The position numbers and the translations under genes are program-made. From the NCBI RefSeq assembly GCF_016107705.1, contig NZ_JAEHGC010000010.1, positions 62,001 through 126,000 on the forward strand: a stretch of DNA of 64,000 nt. The letters are read 5' to 3'. The notes under the pieces are model-generated. The model was not told the origin of the DNA and made no database searches. It worked only from the letters and a program-made list of their open reading frames with translations. This DNA is from Neobacillus cucumis (lineage in GTDB: Bacteria; Bacillota; Bacilli; Bacillales_B; DSM-18226). Below are positions 17,768 to 26,421 of this stretch, one piece after another; position 1 is the first letter of the stretch; every line of letters begins with the position of its first letter.

Positions 17768-18112
17768 ATATAAAATGTAGTTAAAAAGCCTGTTATATGA
17801 AAAGAATAGTTCAATTATTTCTGTACTCCAAAAACAAATTACTTAAACGTTCTGTGTTAAGTGGAATTATAAATAAAAATAGGGAATTAGCTTTTCTCAT
17901 TCTCTTGGTATATGAGAACCTCTTGAAAGTCTTTTCTTATTTCCCCATATCGTGTATGGAAAGATTCTCTGAAATCTTTATTTTTATAAGAAATTTCTTT
18001 TTCGCCCCATAATCCCCAAACCAGCAGCAAATCAATTTGATCAATTTTTTACAAAAAACAAAAAAGAACAAGCTTAAACCTGTTCTAGTCGTTTGGTTAT
18101 GATTTAAACTTT

Positions 18113-18175
18113 TTTATTTTGCCACCAAATTGCCACCAATTCATCTGTATTACTTCAAACTAAAATACCTGTTAT
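18113..18175 (-). pseudogene. Possible tail of a phage-type integrase gene
   Basis: The minus strand contains a duplicated TTGGTGGCAA word. Depending on frame it reads ..NWWQFGGKIKKFKS-stop or GGNLVAK-stop, both resembling the C-termini of Firmicute tyrosine integrases. No catalytic motif remains upstream. It lies about 50 nt from the 3' end of tRNA-Val, the usual place for an island integrase. This is suggestive only. Confidence 0.3.
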
Positions 18176-18222
18176 ATATAAAAAACCTTGATACCACAAG
18201 GGTTACCAAGGCTCTGTTATGA

Positions 18223-18295
18223 TGACCTGTACAGGGATCGAACCTGTGACCTCAACCCTGTCAAGGTTGCGCTCTCCCAGCTGAGCTAACAGATC
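18223..18295 (-). tRNA. tRNA-Val (anticodon GAC)
   Basis: A 73-nt cloverleaf. The acceptor GATCTGT pairs with ACAGGTC (one G-T), the D arm is AGCTCAGCTGGGAGAGC, the anticodon stem CAACC/GGTTG encloses TTGACAG, and the T arm is ACAGG-TTCGATC-CCTGT. The anticodon GAC reads valine codons GUC/GUU. The discriminator is A, and CCA is not encoded (TCA follows). It stands alone at the border between the accessory left part and the conserved right part of the window. Confidence 0.95.
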
Positions 18296-18388
18296 ATAAT
18301 AGTTAAGTACATTATTAATTATAATTAGATAGCCAAAAAAGTCAATATCTTTTTGTATTTTTCGAATACAAGTTGGAAATAATCAATA

Positions 18389-18440
18389 AGAACATTTGTT
18401 CTAAAGTTTATTGAATAAAGAACGAATGTTCGGATATAAT
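18389..18440 (+). promoter_or_regulatory. SOS-type promoter with two LexA boxes
   Basis: AGAACATTTGTTCT (18389-18402) and AGAACGAATGTTCG (18419-18432) both fit the GAAC-N4-GTTC core of the Bacillus LexA/DinR box. The second falls inside the spacer of a plausible sigma-A promoter: TTGAAT (18411), 18-nt spacer, TATAAT (18435-18440). Repression by LexA and induction by DNA damage are expected for the downstream gene. Confidence 0.75.
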
Positions 18441-18474
18441 AATACTATATTAAAAAGAAAGGTGTGATTTTAAC

Positions 18475-18699
18475 ATGGAAGGGCTTCTTTATCGTTCAAT
18501 CGAAGAACATATGCCGTTAGAAATGATTTATCTTTCAGAAAACCAACAGCTTTCCCAGCGAAAATTAATTGTAAAAGAAGTTAATGATGAATACATTCGG
18601 GCCTATTGCCTGCTTCGCAAACAGGTTCGGACTTTTCGCCGGGAAAATATTTTATCCATTATGCCGGATGCTCGCTCTAAGCAGCGATATCTCCACTAG
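18475..18699 (+). CDS. WYL-like mini-protein, likely SOS-regulated
   Basis: A 74-residue protein that resembles an isolated WYL-type beta barrel: MIYLSENQQLSQRKLIVKEV, then EYIRAYCLLRKQVRTFRREN and ILSIMPDA. It has no helix-turn-helix, so it is not a complete WYL transcription factor. The Arg-rich RKQVRTFRR segment corresponds to the ligand- or nucleic-acid-contacting part of WYL domains. AAAGGTG lies about 10 nt upstream of the ATG. Two LexA boxes cover its promoter, pointing to a DNA-damage role. The exact function is unknown. Confidence 0.75.
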   Translation: MEGLLYRSIEEHMPLEMIYLSENQQLSQRKLIVKEVNDEYIRAYCLLRKQVRTFRRENILSIMPDARSKQRYLH

Positions 18700-18864
18700 T
18701 CTTACTATCTGAGGATGGTCCCAAACTTTTCGAACCACCCCTCTCACATAATCTCACTTTTCATCCCACTATTTCTGCCCGACCATCCCCTCTTTCCAAA
18801 TAAACAATTCAACTATCTTTATGTTAGAATGCATTTGTAAAGTTTAAAATTGGAGGTATCATCA

Positions 18865-19587
18865 ATGAATTATCCAAAGGGCACAATTAAAGAACTTACC
18901 CTTCAAAGTTTAGAACTTGGAGAAGAAATGCAGCTTCTTGTCTATTTACCTGCAAATTTTTCACCCCTTTATAAATATTCCCTTTTAATTGCACAAGATG
19001 GAAAGGACTATTTTCAACTGGGGAGAATTGGACGGTTGGCAGACGAATTACTTTTTGAGCGTAAAATTGAAAATTTAATCATGATTGGGATACCCTATAA
19101 AAATGTAGAGGATCGCCGCAGAAAATACCATCCAGAAGGTAACCAAAACAAACAATACATACGTTTCCTTGCTCATGAATTAGTTCCTTTTATCGAAAAC
19201 GAATTCCCAACATACCAAATCGGAACCACAAGGGCATTGATTGGCGACTCACTTGGTGCAACCGTCTCATTTTTGACAGCGCTTCAATACCCTCATACCT
19301 TTGGGAAAGTATTATTGCAATCACCATTAGTTGACGAACAGGTTCTTGAAAGAGTCCGTAGTTGTTCTGAACCGCAGCTTTTGGAGGTCTATCATGTGGT
19401 TGGAAACCAGGAAACAGAGGTACCTACCACCGATGGAAAAGTAAGTAATTTCATTGAGCCGAATCGTCTGCTTTCAAAATTGATGACGGACAAACCATTT
19501 TCCTATTTTTATGAAGAGTTTGATGGAAACCACACGTGGAAATACTGGCAGCCTGATTTAAGACGTGCTCTTACGATGATGTTTTAA
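18865..19587 (+). CDS. yjcH: Putative esterase, YjcH-like (alpha/beta hydrolase)
   Basis: A 240-residue cytoplasmic serine hydrolase of the esterase D/enterochelin-esterase-like fold. GDSLGA (about residue 128) is the nucleophile elbow, preceded by LLIAQDGKDYF. The later acidic residue and His (GNHTWKYW) complete a probable triad. I start at the ATG at 18865, 7-8 nt after TTGGAGGT; an upstream in-frame TTG would overlap that site. It heads the yjcH-yjcG-yjcF set found in the reverse gene order in B. subtilis. The substrate is not known. Confidence 0.85.
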   Translation: MNYPKGTIKELTLQSLELGEEMQLLVYLPANFSPLYKYSLLIAQDGKDYFQLGRIGRLADELLFERKIENLIMIGIPYKNVEDRRRKYHPEGNQNKQYIRFLAHELVPFIENEFPTYQIGTTRALIGDSLGATVSFLTALQYPHTFGKVLLQSPLVDEQVLERVRSCSEPQLLEVYHVVGNQETEVPTTDGKVSNFIEPNRLLSKLMTDKPFSYFYEEFDGNHTWKYWQPDLRRALTMMF

Positions 19588-19717
19588 CCTATGACACATA
19601 GTGAGGCAAAGTAATTTTATATTTTTTGAAAATTTGCTATAATTATTTATGAATAATATTTTCATTTTGGAGTCACCTATTTTTATATAGAAAAATTTGA
19701 CTAACGGAGGTATACAT

Positions 19718-20230
19718 ATGAAATTTGGTGTTGTTATTTTTCCATCTAAAACTCTTCAAGATTTAGTAAATTCCTATCGTAAACGTTATGACCCGCATTA
19801 TTCTTTAATTACTCCACATTTAACATTAAAAAATGCTTTTGAAGCAACTGAGGATGATGCTAAACAAGTTGCCGATAAATTACGAAAAATTGCTGGTAAC
19901 CACTATCCATTCTCAATCAAAACAACCAAAGTTAGTTCTTTTCAGCCTGTAAATAATGTCATCTATTTAAAAGTTGAGCCAACTGTTGAATTAAACGATT
20001 TGCATGTTGAAATTAATCATGAACTAAATCAAGAAGCCCCTGAATATAAATTTGTTCCGCACATTACGCTTGGTCAAAAGCTTTCAAATGATGAGCACTC
20101 TGATATTTACGGTTCATTGCGTATGAAGAAATTTGATCATGAGGAAAAGATTGACCGGTTCCATCTTCTATATCAATTAGAAAATGGTTCTTGGACTGTA
20201 TATGAAACATTTCGTCTTGGAAGGGATTAA
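19718..20230 (+). CDS. yjcG: YjcG, 2H phosphoesterase superfamily protein
   Basis: A 170-residue protein related to 2'-5' RNA ligases and cyclic phosphodiesterases. The two diagnostic H-x-T motifs are present, PHLTL (about 35) and PHITL (about 112). The substrate is unknown. The start is the ATG at 19718, seven nt after CGGAGG; the upstream in-frame TTG precedes the ribosome-binding site and is rejected. A TATAAT box near 19638 may give it its own promoter. yjcF follows after 6 nt. Confidence 0.92.
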   Translation: MKFGVVIFPSKTLQDLVNSYRKRYDPHYSLITPHLTLKNAFEATEDDAKQVADKLRKIAGNHYPFSIKTTKVSSFQPVNNVIYLKVEPTVELNDLHVEINHELNQEAPEYKFVPHITLGQKLSNDEHSDIYGSLRMKKFDHEEKIDRFHLLYQLENGSWTVYETFRLGRD

Positions 20231-20236
20231 TAAGAA

Positions 20237-20659
20237 GTGACTGTAAAAATTGTTGAGAATGAAAAAGAATTAGAAGATGCTTTTTCTGTAAGAAGAACAG
20301 TATTTATCGACGAGCAAAATGTCCCTGAGGAGGAGGAGATTGATCAGCATGAGAAGGAAGCAACTCATTTCGTGCTGTATCATGAAGGCTCGCCAATCGG
20401 GGCCGGCCGTTTTCGCCTAGTGGATGGGTTTGGAAAAGTTGAACGTATTTGCATATTGAAACAGGCTAGAGGTACTGGTGCAGGGAAAGCGATTATGAAT
20501 GGGATCGAAGACTTTGCACGGAAAAAGGGGATTCAAAAATTAAAGTTGAATTCTCAGACGCACGCGATTCCTTTTTATGGTGGATTGGGCTATGAAGTTG
20601 TTTCCGAAGAATTCATGGATGCGGGGATCCCGCATAAAACGATGGTGAAAAAGATTTAA
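20237..20659 (+). CDS. yjcF: GNAT-family N-acetyltransferase YjcF
   Basis: A 140-residue acetyltransferase. The acetyl-CoA-binding motif A region is visible as VERICILKQARGTGAGKAIM (R/Q-x-x-G-x-G/A), followed by KLKLNSQTHAIPFYGGLGYE, which forms the end of the GNAT fold. The start is GTG, 6 nt after the yjcG stop, so the pair is probably cotranscribed. Its target is unknown. It ends at a strong terminator. Confidence 0.92.
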   Translation: MTVKIVENEKELEDAFSVRRTVFIDEQNVPEEEEIDQHEKEATHFVLYHEGSPIGAGRFRLVDGFGKVERICILKQARGTGAGKAIMNGIEDFARKKGIQKLKLNSQTHAIPFYGGLGYEVVSEEFMDAGIPHKTMVKKI

Positions 20660-20667
20660 TTTAAAAT

Positions 20668-20708
20668 AACCGAGTGTATAATCTTTTGGATTTTATACTC
20701 GGTTTTTT
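20668..20708 (+). terminator. Terminator of the yjcH-G-F cluster
   Basis: AACCGAGTGTATAA pairs with TTATACTCGGTT (one bulge), followed by a T run, directly after yjcF. Confidence 0.85.
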
Positions 20709-20782
20709 ATTTTGTTTGGAGGTGCTTTACGATTTTGGTCCATTTCGGATTGGCTCGGCTTGTATTTTATCCGTTTTCATGT

Positions 20783-21416
20783 GCCCGTTCCACTCTTTTT
20801 TCTTCTTCACAGGCACTATGAGCACCGGTTAGTTCCCGCTACCTCTCTTTTTTCTTTTTCGCGGGCACTATGAACCCTGGTTAGTTCCCGCTACCTCTCT
20901 TTTTTCTTCTTCACAGGCACTATGAGCACCGCTTAGTTCCCGCCACCACTCTTTTTTCTTCTTCTCGGGCACTATGAACCCCGCTTAGTTCCCGCTGCTA
21001 CTCTTTTTTCTTCTTCACAGGCACTATGAGCACCGCTTAGTTCCCGCCACCACTCTTTTTTCTTCTTCTCGGGCACTATGAACCCCGCTTAGTTCCCGCT
21101 ACCTCTCTTTCTCCTTCTTTGCGGGCACTATGAGCACCGCTTAGTTCCCGCTACAAATCTTTCTCCTTCTTTGCGGGCACTATGAGCACCGCTTAGTTCC
21201 CGCTAAAAATTTTTTTCTTCTTCACGGGCACTATGAGCACCGCTTAGTTCCCGCCACCACTCTTTTTTCTTCTTCTCGGGCACTATGAGCACCGCTTAGT
21301 TCCCGCTACCTCTCTTTCTCCTTCTTAGCGGGCACTATGAACCCCGCTTAGTTCCCGCTACAAATCTTTTTTCTTCTTCACAGGCACTATGAACCTCGGT
21401 TCGTTCCGCTACTATC
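20783..21416. repeat. Tandem array of twelve 52-bp hairpin-forming repeats
   Basis: The word GGCACTATGA recurs at 20812, 20864, 20916, 20968, 21020, 21072, 21124, 21176, 21227, 21279, 21331 and 21383: a 52-nt period with one 51-nt step. Each unit has a GCGGGcACTA / TAGTtCCCGC inverted repeat (11-nt loop, with an inner AGC/GCT) followed by a pyrimidine tract (CTCTTTTTTCTTCTTC-like). Units alternate between ..CACAGGCAC and ..CTCGGGCAC forms, giving a partial ~104-bp higher-order pattern. The period is not divisible by 3 and no open frame runs through, so it is non-coding. It lies between the yjcF terminator and yjcD. Confidence 0.95.
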
Positions 21417-21585
21417 TTTTCCCCCTTACGGTCAATGTAACTCCATTCCTTTTACCTTTCCACCTCTTTTTCTTATACACTGGCACACCATACACCACTT
21501 TTCTATTTTTCAAGCCTTTTTGTTACTTCACGGTTTTGTTATGATTAAACATGTTGCTTAATTTTTAAGAGACAGAGGAAAAACA

Positions 21586-23892
21586 ATGAAAACTGTGCGA
21601 TACCAAAACCAAACAATTATACTCGATCAATTAGACCGAGATGAATATCAAAAAATATATTTAGCGGGAAAAAACGGTGAATTAGTTTGTCCCGTTTGCC
21701 GCGAGAGTGTTCGCTTAATTCTTGGCATTCAGGAATCACCTCATTTTTCGCATACACATTCAACCATTCCGGATTGCCCGGAACCAGCCGTTCAGGAAAG
21801 AAACGAAGAAACCAACCAAAGCCATAAAGAAGTGGATGGCTTCCGCCTTCCAAAAGGCAGAACGATTCTAGAGACACCTAAATCCGTCCAAGTCTTTAAA
21901 TCAGCAAAAGTCCTTGAAGCACAGACTCCCTTTCAGAAAAATGCAGTAAACTTAATAGACTACCAATCTCCTTACTTACAACAGTTAGCAAAATCGGATG
22001 TCGTTCTTGATGAGGCACAGGCAGCAGCGGTCTCAGAAACAGACGGGGCATTATTGGTTCTTGCCGGCGCAGGGAGTGGTAAAACAAGGGTGTTAACATC
22101 GAGAACAGCCTTTATGTTAGAGGTCAAAAAGATTGACCCGCGAAACATTATGCTGGTTACCTTCACTTCCAAAGCCGCAAGTGAAATGAAAAGCCGCTTA
22201 CTTTCCTATCCGCAAATGAAAAGAGAAGCCATAAATAAACTCGTTACCGGCACCTTCCACAGCATTTTTTATCGAATTCTTATGTTCCATTCCAAGGATA
22301 AATGGACCTCAGACCGCCTATTAAAGAAAGATTGGCAACGGGATAAAATTCTCAAGGAGGCCGGGAAGGAGATAGAATTGTCGGAAAAAGAGTTTGCCTA
22401 TGATTTAGCCCTTCAGCAAATCGGCTTTTGGAAAAACTCACTTCTTTTTCCAAATGATATAAGACCTGCATCGGAATGGGAAGAAAAGGCTCTTTTCCTT
22501 TATAAAAAATATGAGGAATATAAGGAAAGGGAACAATTTTTTGATTTTGATGATATGCTCATTGGCTGTTATCAGCTGTTAAGCTCGACACCTGAATTGC
22601 TTGAGCAATATCAAAATCGGTTTCAGTATTTCCTCATTGATGAATTTCAAGATATCAACAAGGTGCAATACGAACTGATTAAACTGCTAGCGGGCAAACA
22701 TAAAAATGTCTGTGCTGTCGGAGATGACGATCAGGCGATTTATTCGTTTAGAGGCAGTGACCCTAGTTATTTACTTGAATTTGAAAAAGATTTCCCTTAT
22801 GCAAAAGTGATAACCCTTGAGGAAAATTATCGCTCTTCACATGAAATTGTTACAGTTGCCAATCAAATGATTGCCGCTAATAAAGTAAGAAGACTGAAAA
22901 AAATGAAAGCCCAATACTCAACTGGAGCAGCTCCCACTTTATTTTTTCCTAACGATGAAGAGGAAGAGGCAACGATGATTGTAACAGACTTACAGGAAAA
23001 AATCACACAGGGTGCGAACCCTTCTGATTTTGCGATCCTTTACCGGACGAACGCAGGGGCACGGGCCGTGTTTGAACGGTTAGCTAGTTCAAATCTTCCG
23101 TTTCGAATCGAACAGGATGTCGAGGCTTTTTACGACCGGAGGATTGTTAGAAGTATTCTCTCCTTTTTAAGATTAAGCTTGAGTGAGGACGACCAATCTG
23201 CCCTGTCTGATGTATTGCCCTTTTTGTTCTTAAAACAATCGGTTTTAAGGGACTTAAAAGCAATGAGTATCCTCCAGGATTGCAGTAATTTAGAGGCTTT
23301 ATCCTATTATAAAACGGCACATGCCTTTCAGGAAAAAAAATTAAAAAAAGCGGTCTCCTCAATCCGGACATTAAAGCAATTGGCCCCGATTACGGCCATT
23401 GAAATGATTGAAAAGGATATTGGCTTTTTGGATTTTCTAAAGAAGCGGGGAAATGAATCAAATATGTTGGAGAAAGGTTCGGATGATATTAAGGACCTGA
23501 AAGTAGCAGCGAAAAATTTTAGTACGATTGAAGCCTTGTTGGCTCATGCAGAGCATATGTCTGCGATGAATAAGGAAATCAAAAATTTAAGTAAGCATTT
23601 TACTGAGGCTATTACCTTAAGTACGATTCATCGGGCAAAGGGGCTCGAGTATCAAACCGTTTATGTTCTTGGTGCTGCGGATGGAAGCCTGCCGCATGAC
23701 TTTGCGTTAGAAAGCTATCGGAACGGTGACTATTCGGCATTAGAAGAAGAAAGAAGATTATTTTACGTTGCGATGACACGTGCAAAGGAACAGCTTTACA
23801 TCGCTGTTCCAAGTAACCGTAGAGGAAAAAAAGCCAATCGCTCACGTTTTTTGGCACCATTAATGAAAAGAAGACAAAGGCCCACTTCCTAA
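21586..23892 (+). CDS. yjcD: UvrD/PcrA-type DNA helicase with CoiA-like zinc module (YjcD)
   Basis: A 768-residue superfamily 1A 3'-5' helicase. The N-terminus (about 20-65) has the CoiA-type module CPVCRESVRL..HFSHTHSTIPDC, not found in PcrA. The helicase core starts near 140: motif I GAGSGKTR, Ia TFTSKAASEM, II FLIDEFQDINKVQ, III AVGDDDQAIYSFRGSD, IV ENYRSS, V STIHRAKGLEYQTVYV, and VI EERRLFYVAMTRAKEQL. This matches B. subtilis YjcD in layout and neighbourhood. A role in DNA repair or processing of incoming DNA is plausible. AGAGG precedes the ATG. A terminator overlaps its 3' end. Confidence 0.94.
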   Translation: MKTVRYQNQTIILDQLDRDEYQKIYLAGKNGELVCPVCRESVRLILGIQESPHFSHTHSTIPDCPEPAVQERNEETNQSHKEVDGFRLPKGRTILETPKSVQVFKSAKVLEAQTPFQKNAVNLIDYQSPYLQQLAKSDVVLDEAQAAAVSETDGALLVLAGAGSGKTRVLTSRTAFMLEVKKIDPRNIMLVTFTSKAASEMKSRLLSYPQMKREAINKLVTGTFHSIFYRILMFHSKDKWTSDRLLKKDWQRDKILKEAGKEIELSEKEFAYDLALQQIGFWKNSLLFPNDIRPASEWEEKALFLYKKYEEYKEREQFFDFDDMLIGCYQLLSSTPELLEQYQNRFQYFLIDEFQDINKVQYELIKLLAGKHKNVCAVGDDDQAIYSFRGSDPSYLLEFEKDFPYAKVITLEENYRSSHEIVTVANQMIAANKVRRLKKMKAQYSTGAAPTLFFPNDEEEEATMIVTDLQEKITQGANPSDFAILYRTNAGARAVFERLASSNLPFRIEQDVEAFYDRRIVRSILSFLRLSLSEDDQSALSDVLPFLFLKQSVLRDLKAMSILQDCSNLEALSYYKTAHAFQEKKLKKAVSSIRTLKQLAPITAIEMIEKDIGFLDFLKKRGNESNMLEKGSDDIKDLKVAAKNFSTIEALLAHAEHMSAMNKEIKNLSKHFTEAITLSTIHRAKGLEYQTVYVLGAADGSLPHDFALESYRNGDYSALEEERRLFYVAMTRAKEQLYIAVPSNRRGKKANRSRFLAPLMKRRQRPTS

Positions 23893-23922
23893 TAGGAAAG
23901 CGGCCTTTGTCTTTATTTTTTA
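23871..23922. terminator. Bidirectional terminator between yjcD and spoVIF
   Basis: AAGACAAAGGCC pairs perfectly with GGCCTTTGTCTT across the yjcD stop codon and is followed by TTATTTTTTATT. The stem lies partly in both converging genes. Confidence 0.85.
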
Positions 23923-24170
23923 TTATTCATCATATTCGCAATGGTATTAAAATCAAGCGCTTTTCCATCGTTTATGATCGATTTAACAATTTGGTCTTCT
24001 AATTCCTGAGGTACCGGTTTATTGGCAATTTGAGACACTCTTTTAATTACATTCCGAACTGTTTTTTCATCCCTAAAATTTGCATTTTGCAGAGAATTCG
24101 CTAATTCAAAGATATCTTTCATATTCACGCCAGTTTTCTTTTCTATGTTTTTAAAGAATCCATTATCCAT
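23913..24170 (-). CDS. spoVIF: Stage VI sporulation protein F
   Basis: An 85-residue late-sporulation protein (YjcC in B. subtilis), needed for full coat assembly through the mother-cell programme. The sequence DNGFFKNIEKKTGVNMKDIF, helical throughout and ending NTIANMMNNKK, is characteristic. Its length is close to the B. subtilis protein. It is convergent with yjcD and separated from it only by a shared terminator. Confidence 0.92.
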   Translation of the reverse strand: MDNGFFKNIEKKTGVNMKDIFELANSLQNANFRDEKTVRNVIKRVSQIANKPVPQELEDQIVKSIINDGKALDFNTIANMMNNKK

Positions 24171-24249
24171 GTGTATAATCTCACTCCTTCATAACAACTA
24201 CTTTATTTTATGAAGGAAGGGCAAAAATGTGCTTAAAGGCCAAAGAAAA

Positions 24250-24273
24250 GGTCGGCCATTCTCATGGCCAACC
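24250..24273 (-). terminator. Terminator of the YjcZ-type gene
   Basis: GGTTGGCCAT/ATGGCCGACC stem (one G-T) with a 4-nt loop, followed on the minus strand by TTTTCTTT. Confidence 0.8.
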
Positions 24274-24301
24274 CTTATCTTTGATGCAAGCTCAGGAATT
24301 C

Positions 24302-24421
24302 CTAGTAGAAGCTAGCACCAACAATGATCAATAGGATAAATAATACAACGATTAGAACGAAAGTTGAACCTCCGTAGAAACCGCCGCCATAGCCGTAGCC
24401 GTAGCCGTATCCGAAGCACAT
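24302..24421 (-). CDS. YjcZ-family small sporulation protein
   Basis: A 39-residue peptide that starts [18 protein letters not shown] and ends in one hydrophobic helix ([21 protein letters not shown]). This Gly/Tyr-rich head plus a single membrane segment is the signature of the YjcZ/SscA sporulation peptides, found in spores of Bacillus and close relatives. GTGAGGTGAC precedes the ATG by about 8 nt, and a good terminator follows. It lies between spoVIF and the spoVA-type operon. Confidence 0.9.
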   Translation of the reverse strand: MCFGYGYGYGYGGGFYGGSTFVLIVVLFILLIIVGASFY

Positions 24422-24542
24422 AGACCTAGTCACCTCACTTTAGTAATCTCACTTATAACATATGAGAATACTGGAAAAAGTGTATAGGCAGCGTCCTTTT
24501 TTCGAATACTGGCGGTGAAAAATGGAGTATTGTCCTACTCTT

Positions 24543-24899
24543 CTACCCTTTTGGTCGAAATATGAGCGCTCCAATAAATCCAAAAATAATGGCGGCGGAA
24601 ATTCCGGAGCTGGTTACTTCAAACATCCCTGTTAAAACCCCAACAATTCCATGTGCTTCCGCCTCTTGAAGCGCCCCGTGTACCAAAGAGTTACCGAAGC
24701 TCGTGATTGGAATGGTTGCCCCTGCTCCAGCAAAATCAATTAATGGCTCATAAAGGCCGAACCCATCCAAGACAGAACCTATGCAGACCAATAAACTTAA
24801 AGTATGACCCGGTGTTAGTTTGGCCACATCAAATAATAATTGTCCAATCACACAAATAATTCCTCCAACTACGAACGCCCAAAAAAACATGGCAAGCAT
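24543..24899 (-). CDS. spoVAE: SpoVAE (SpoVAEb-type) membrane protein
   Basis: Part of the inner-spore-membrane channel that moves dipicolinic acid into forespores and out during germination. It has 118 residues and about four transmembrane helices, with the family motif [21 protein letters not shown] place the start at the ATG at 24899, five nt after AAGGGGTG; an in-frame ATG at 24920 lies inside the spoVAD end without its own ribosome-binding site. It is the last gene of a four-gene operon. Confidence 0.9.
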   Translation of the reverse strand: MLAMFFWAFVVGGIICVIGQLLFDVAKLTPGHTLSLLVCIGSVLDGFGLYEPLIDFAGAGATIPITSFGNSLVHGALQEAEAHGIVGVLTGMFEVTSSGISAAIIFGFIGALIFRPKG

Positions 24900-24903
24900 C
24901 TGA

Positions 24904-25929
24904 TCACCCCTTTTCCCCATTCATTTCAATCGCAACCGCATGTGCAATACAGGGAATAGATTCATTTTGTTGGAAACTTAACGGTGATAACAAAGCACCT
25001 GTGGCTACGACTAAAATTCGTTTGTATACACCTTTTTTCATTTGGTTTAGTAAATGTCCATATAAAACCGTTGCTGAACAGCCTGCACCGCTTGCCCCGG
25101 ATTGAACAGGCTGATCTTTTTTGTATATAAGTAACCCGCAATCCTGGAATTGTTTTCGCTCCAGCTTTAAGCCGCTTTTATTGATTAATTCAAAGGCCGT
25201 ATCATGGCCGACTCTTCCTAAGTCACCGGTGATGATTAGATCATAAAAGGATGGATCTAATTGTAAATCCCTAAAATGGGCTATAATAGTATCCGCAGCG
25301 GCAGGGGCCATCGCTCCCCCCATATTAAACGGATCTGTTAACCCCATGTCAATTACCTTGCCAATTGTTGCGGAGATCGTCACAGGCTGATTCTTTGAAG
25401 AATCATTGGCTGCCATCAATGCTACACCTGCTCCTGTAACCGTCCATTGTGCTGTTGGCGGCTTTTGCCCGCCATATTCCGTCGGGTAGCGGAACTGTTT
25501 TTCGACAGCTGAATTGTGGCTCGAAGCCCCTGTGAGGATATATTTCGCTCCTTGATTATTGATTACAAAGGAAGCAAGCGCTAATCCTTCCATAGATGTG
25601 GAGCAGGCTCCAAAGAGACCGAAATAGGGGATTTGCATCGATCTTGCTGCAAAGCTTGTCGGCGTAATTTGATTAATGAGGTCACCGGCAAATAGAAATT
25701 GAACCTCCTCCTTATGAACATTTGCTTTTTGCAGAGCCATCTTGATTGATTCCTCCAGCAAAACCCGATGTGCTTTTTCGTATGTCTCCTGTCCCATCCA
25801 CAAGTCCTCATGTAATAGGTCAAAATCATTTGCTAAATTCCCATTCGCCTCAAATGGGCCACCTGATACACCTGTTGCCATAATCATTGGCCGGTTTGCA
25901 AATACCCAAGATTGATGCCCTTTTAACAA
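24904..25929 (-). CDS. spoVAD: SpoVAD, dipicolinate-binding protein
   Basis: A 341-residue peripheral protein with a thiolase/ketoacyl-synthase-like fold that binds dipicolinic acid at the inner spore membrane. The [15 protein letters not shown] segment corresponds to the thiolase active-site region, and the [17 protein letters not shown] region near the C-terminus is conserved in the family. Translation starts at TTG (25929), directly after the spoVAC stop codon, with GGGGGG upstream. Confidence 0.94.
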   Translation of the reverse strand: MLKGHQSWVFANRPMIMATGVSGGPFEANGNLANDFDLLHEDLWMGQETYEKAHRVLLEESIKMALQKANVHKEEVQFLFAGDLINQITPTSFAARSMQIPYFGLFGACSTSMEGLALASFVINNQGAKYILTGASSHNSAVEKQFRYPTEYGGQKPPTAQWTVTGAGVALMAANDSSKNQPVTISATIGKVIDMGLTDPFNMGGAMAPAAADTIIAHFRDLQLDPSFYDLIITGDLGRVGHDTAFELINKSGLKLERKQFQDCGLLIYKKDQPVQSGASGAGCSATVLYGHLLNQMKKGVYKRILVVATGALLSPLSFQQNESIPCIAHAVAIEMNGEKG

Positions 25930-26406
25930 TTACAAAACCCCCCACATTGCCAGTAACGTTTTAATGAGCGCAACAACAAATGCCGAAAAAACACCAAACA
26001 AAATGACGGACCCGGCAAGCTTAAACATATTTCCACCGACCCCTAAGACAAACCCTTCTGTTCGATGCTCAATTGCTGCAGAGATGACCGCATTGCCGAA
26101 TCCTGTTACCGGTACCGCACTTCCTGCTCCGGCAAACTGTCCAATACGGTCGTAGACGCCAAAACCAGTTAAAAGCATTGAAAAAAATACCATTGTTGCG
26201 ACGGTAGGGTTTCCAGCTGTCTGCTCCGTAAAATTGAAAAAATATATGTAAAAATAACTAACAGCCTGACCAATTACACAAATCAAGCCGCCGACGAAAA
26301 AAGCCTTTAAGCAATTTTTTAAAACAGGCCGTTTAAACTCATGCTTTTGCTGTAGTTGTTGATAGTTTTGTTGCTGTGGAGTTAAATTTTTTTGTTTGCT
26401 GGCCAT
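25930..26406 (-). CDS. spoVAC: SpoVAC, mechanosensitive spore channel subunit
   Basis: A 158-residue membrane protein. After a Gln-rich soluble N-terminus (about 1-30) come four to five transmembrane helices with GQFAGAGSAVPVTGFGNAV, the same motif as in SpoVAE. SpoVAC of B. subtilis behaves as a mechanosensitive channel in dipicolinate release. AAGGGAGA lies just upstream. It follows the YhcN/YlaJ lipoprotein by 15 nt and abuts spoVAD. Confidence 0.94.
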   Translation of the reverse strand: MASKQKNLTPQQQNYQQLQQKHEFKRPVLKNCLKAFFVGGLICVIGQAVSYFYIYFFNFTEQTAGNPTVATMVFFSMLLTGFGVYDRIGQFAGAGSAVPVTGFGNAVISAAIEHRTEGFVLGVGGNMFKLAGSVILFGVFSAFVVALIKTLLAMWGVL

Positions 26407-26421
26407 TCCAATGTCTCCCTT

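Noticed and set aside
17797..18012. 71-aa plus-strand frame near the recombinase
   Set aside because: It is AT-driven composition, lacks a ribosome-binding site and shows no family features; treated as non-coding.
20783..21416. CRISPR-like periodicity
   Set aside because: The sequences between the conserved words are themselves near-identical, so there are no unique spacers, and no cas genes are nearby.
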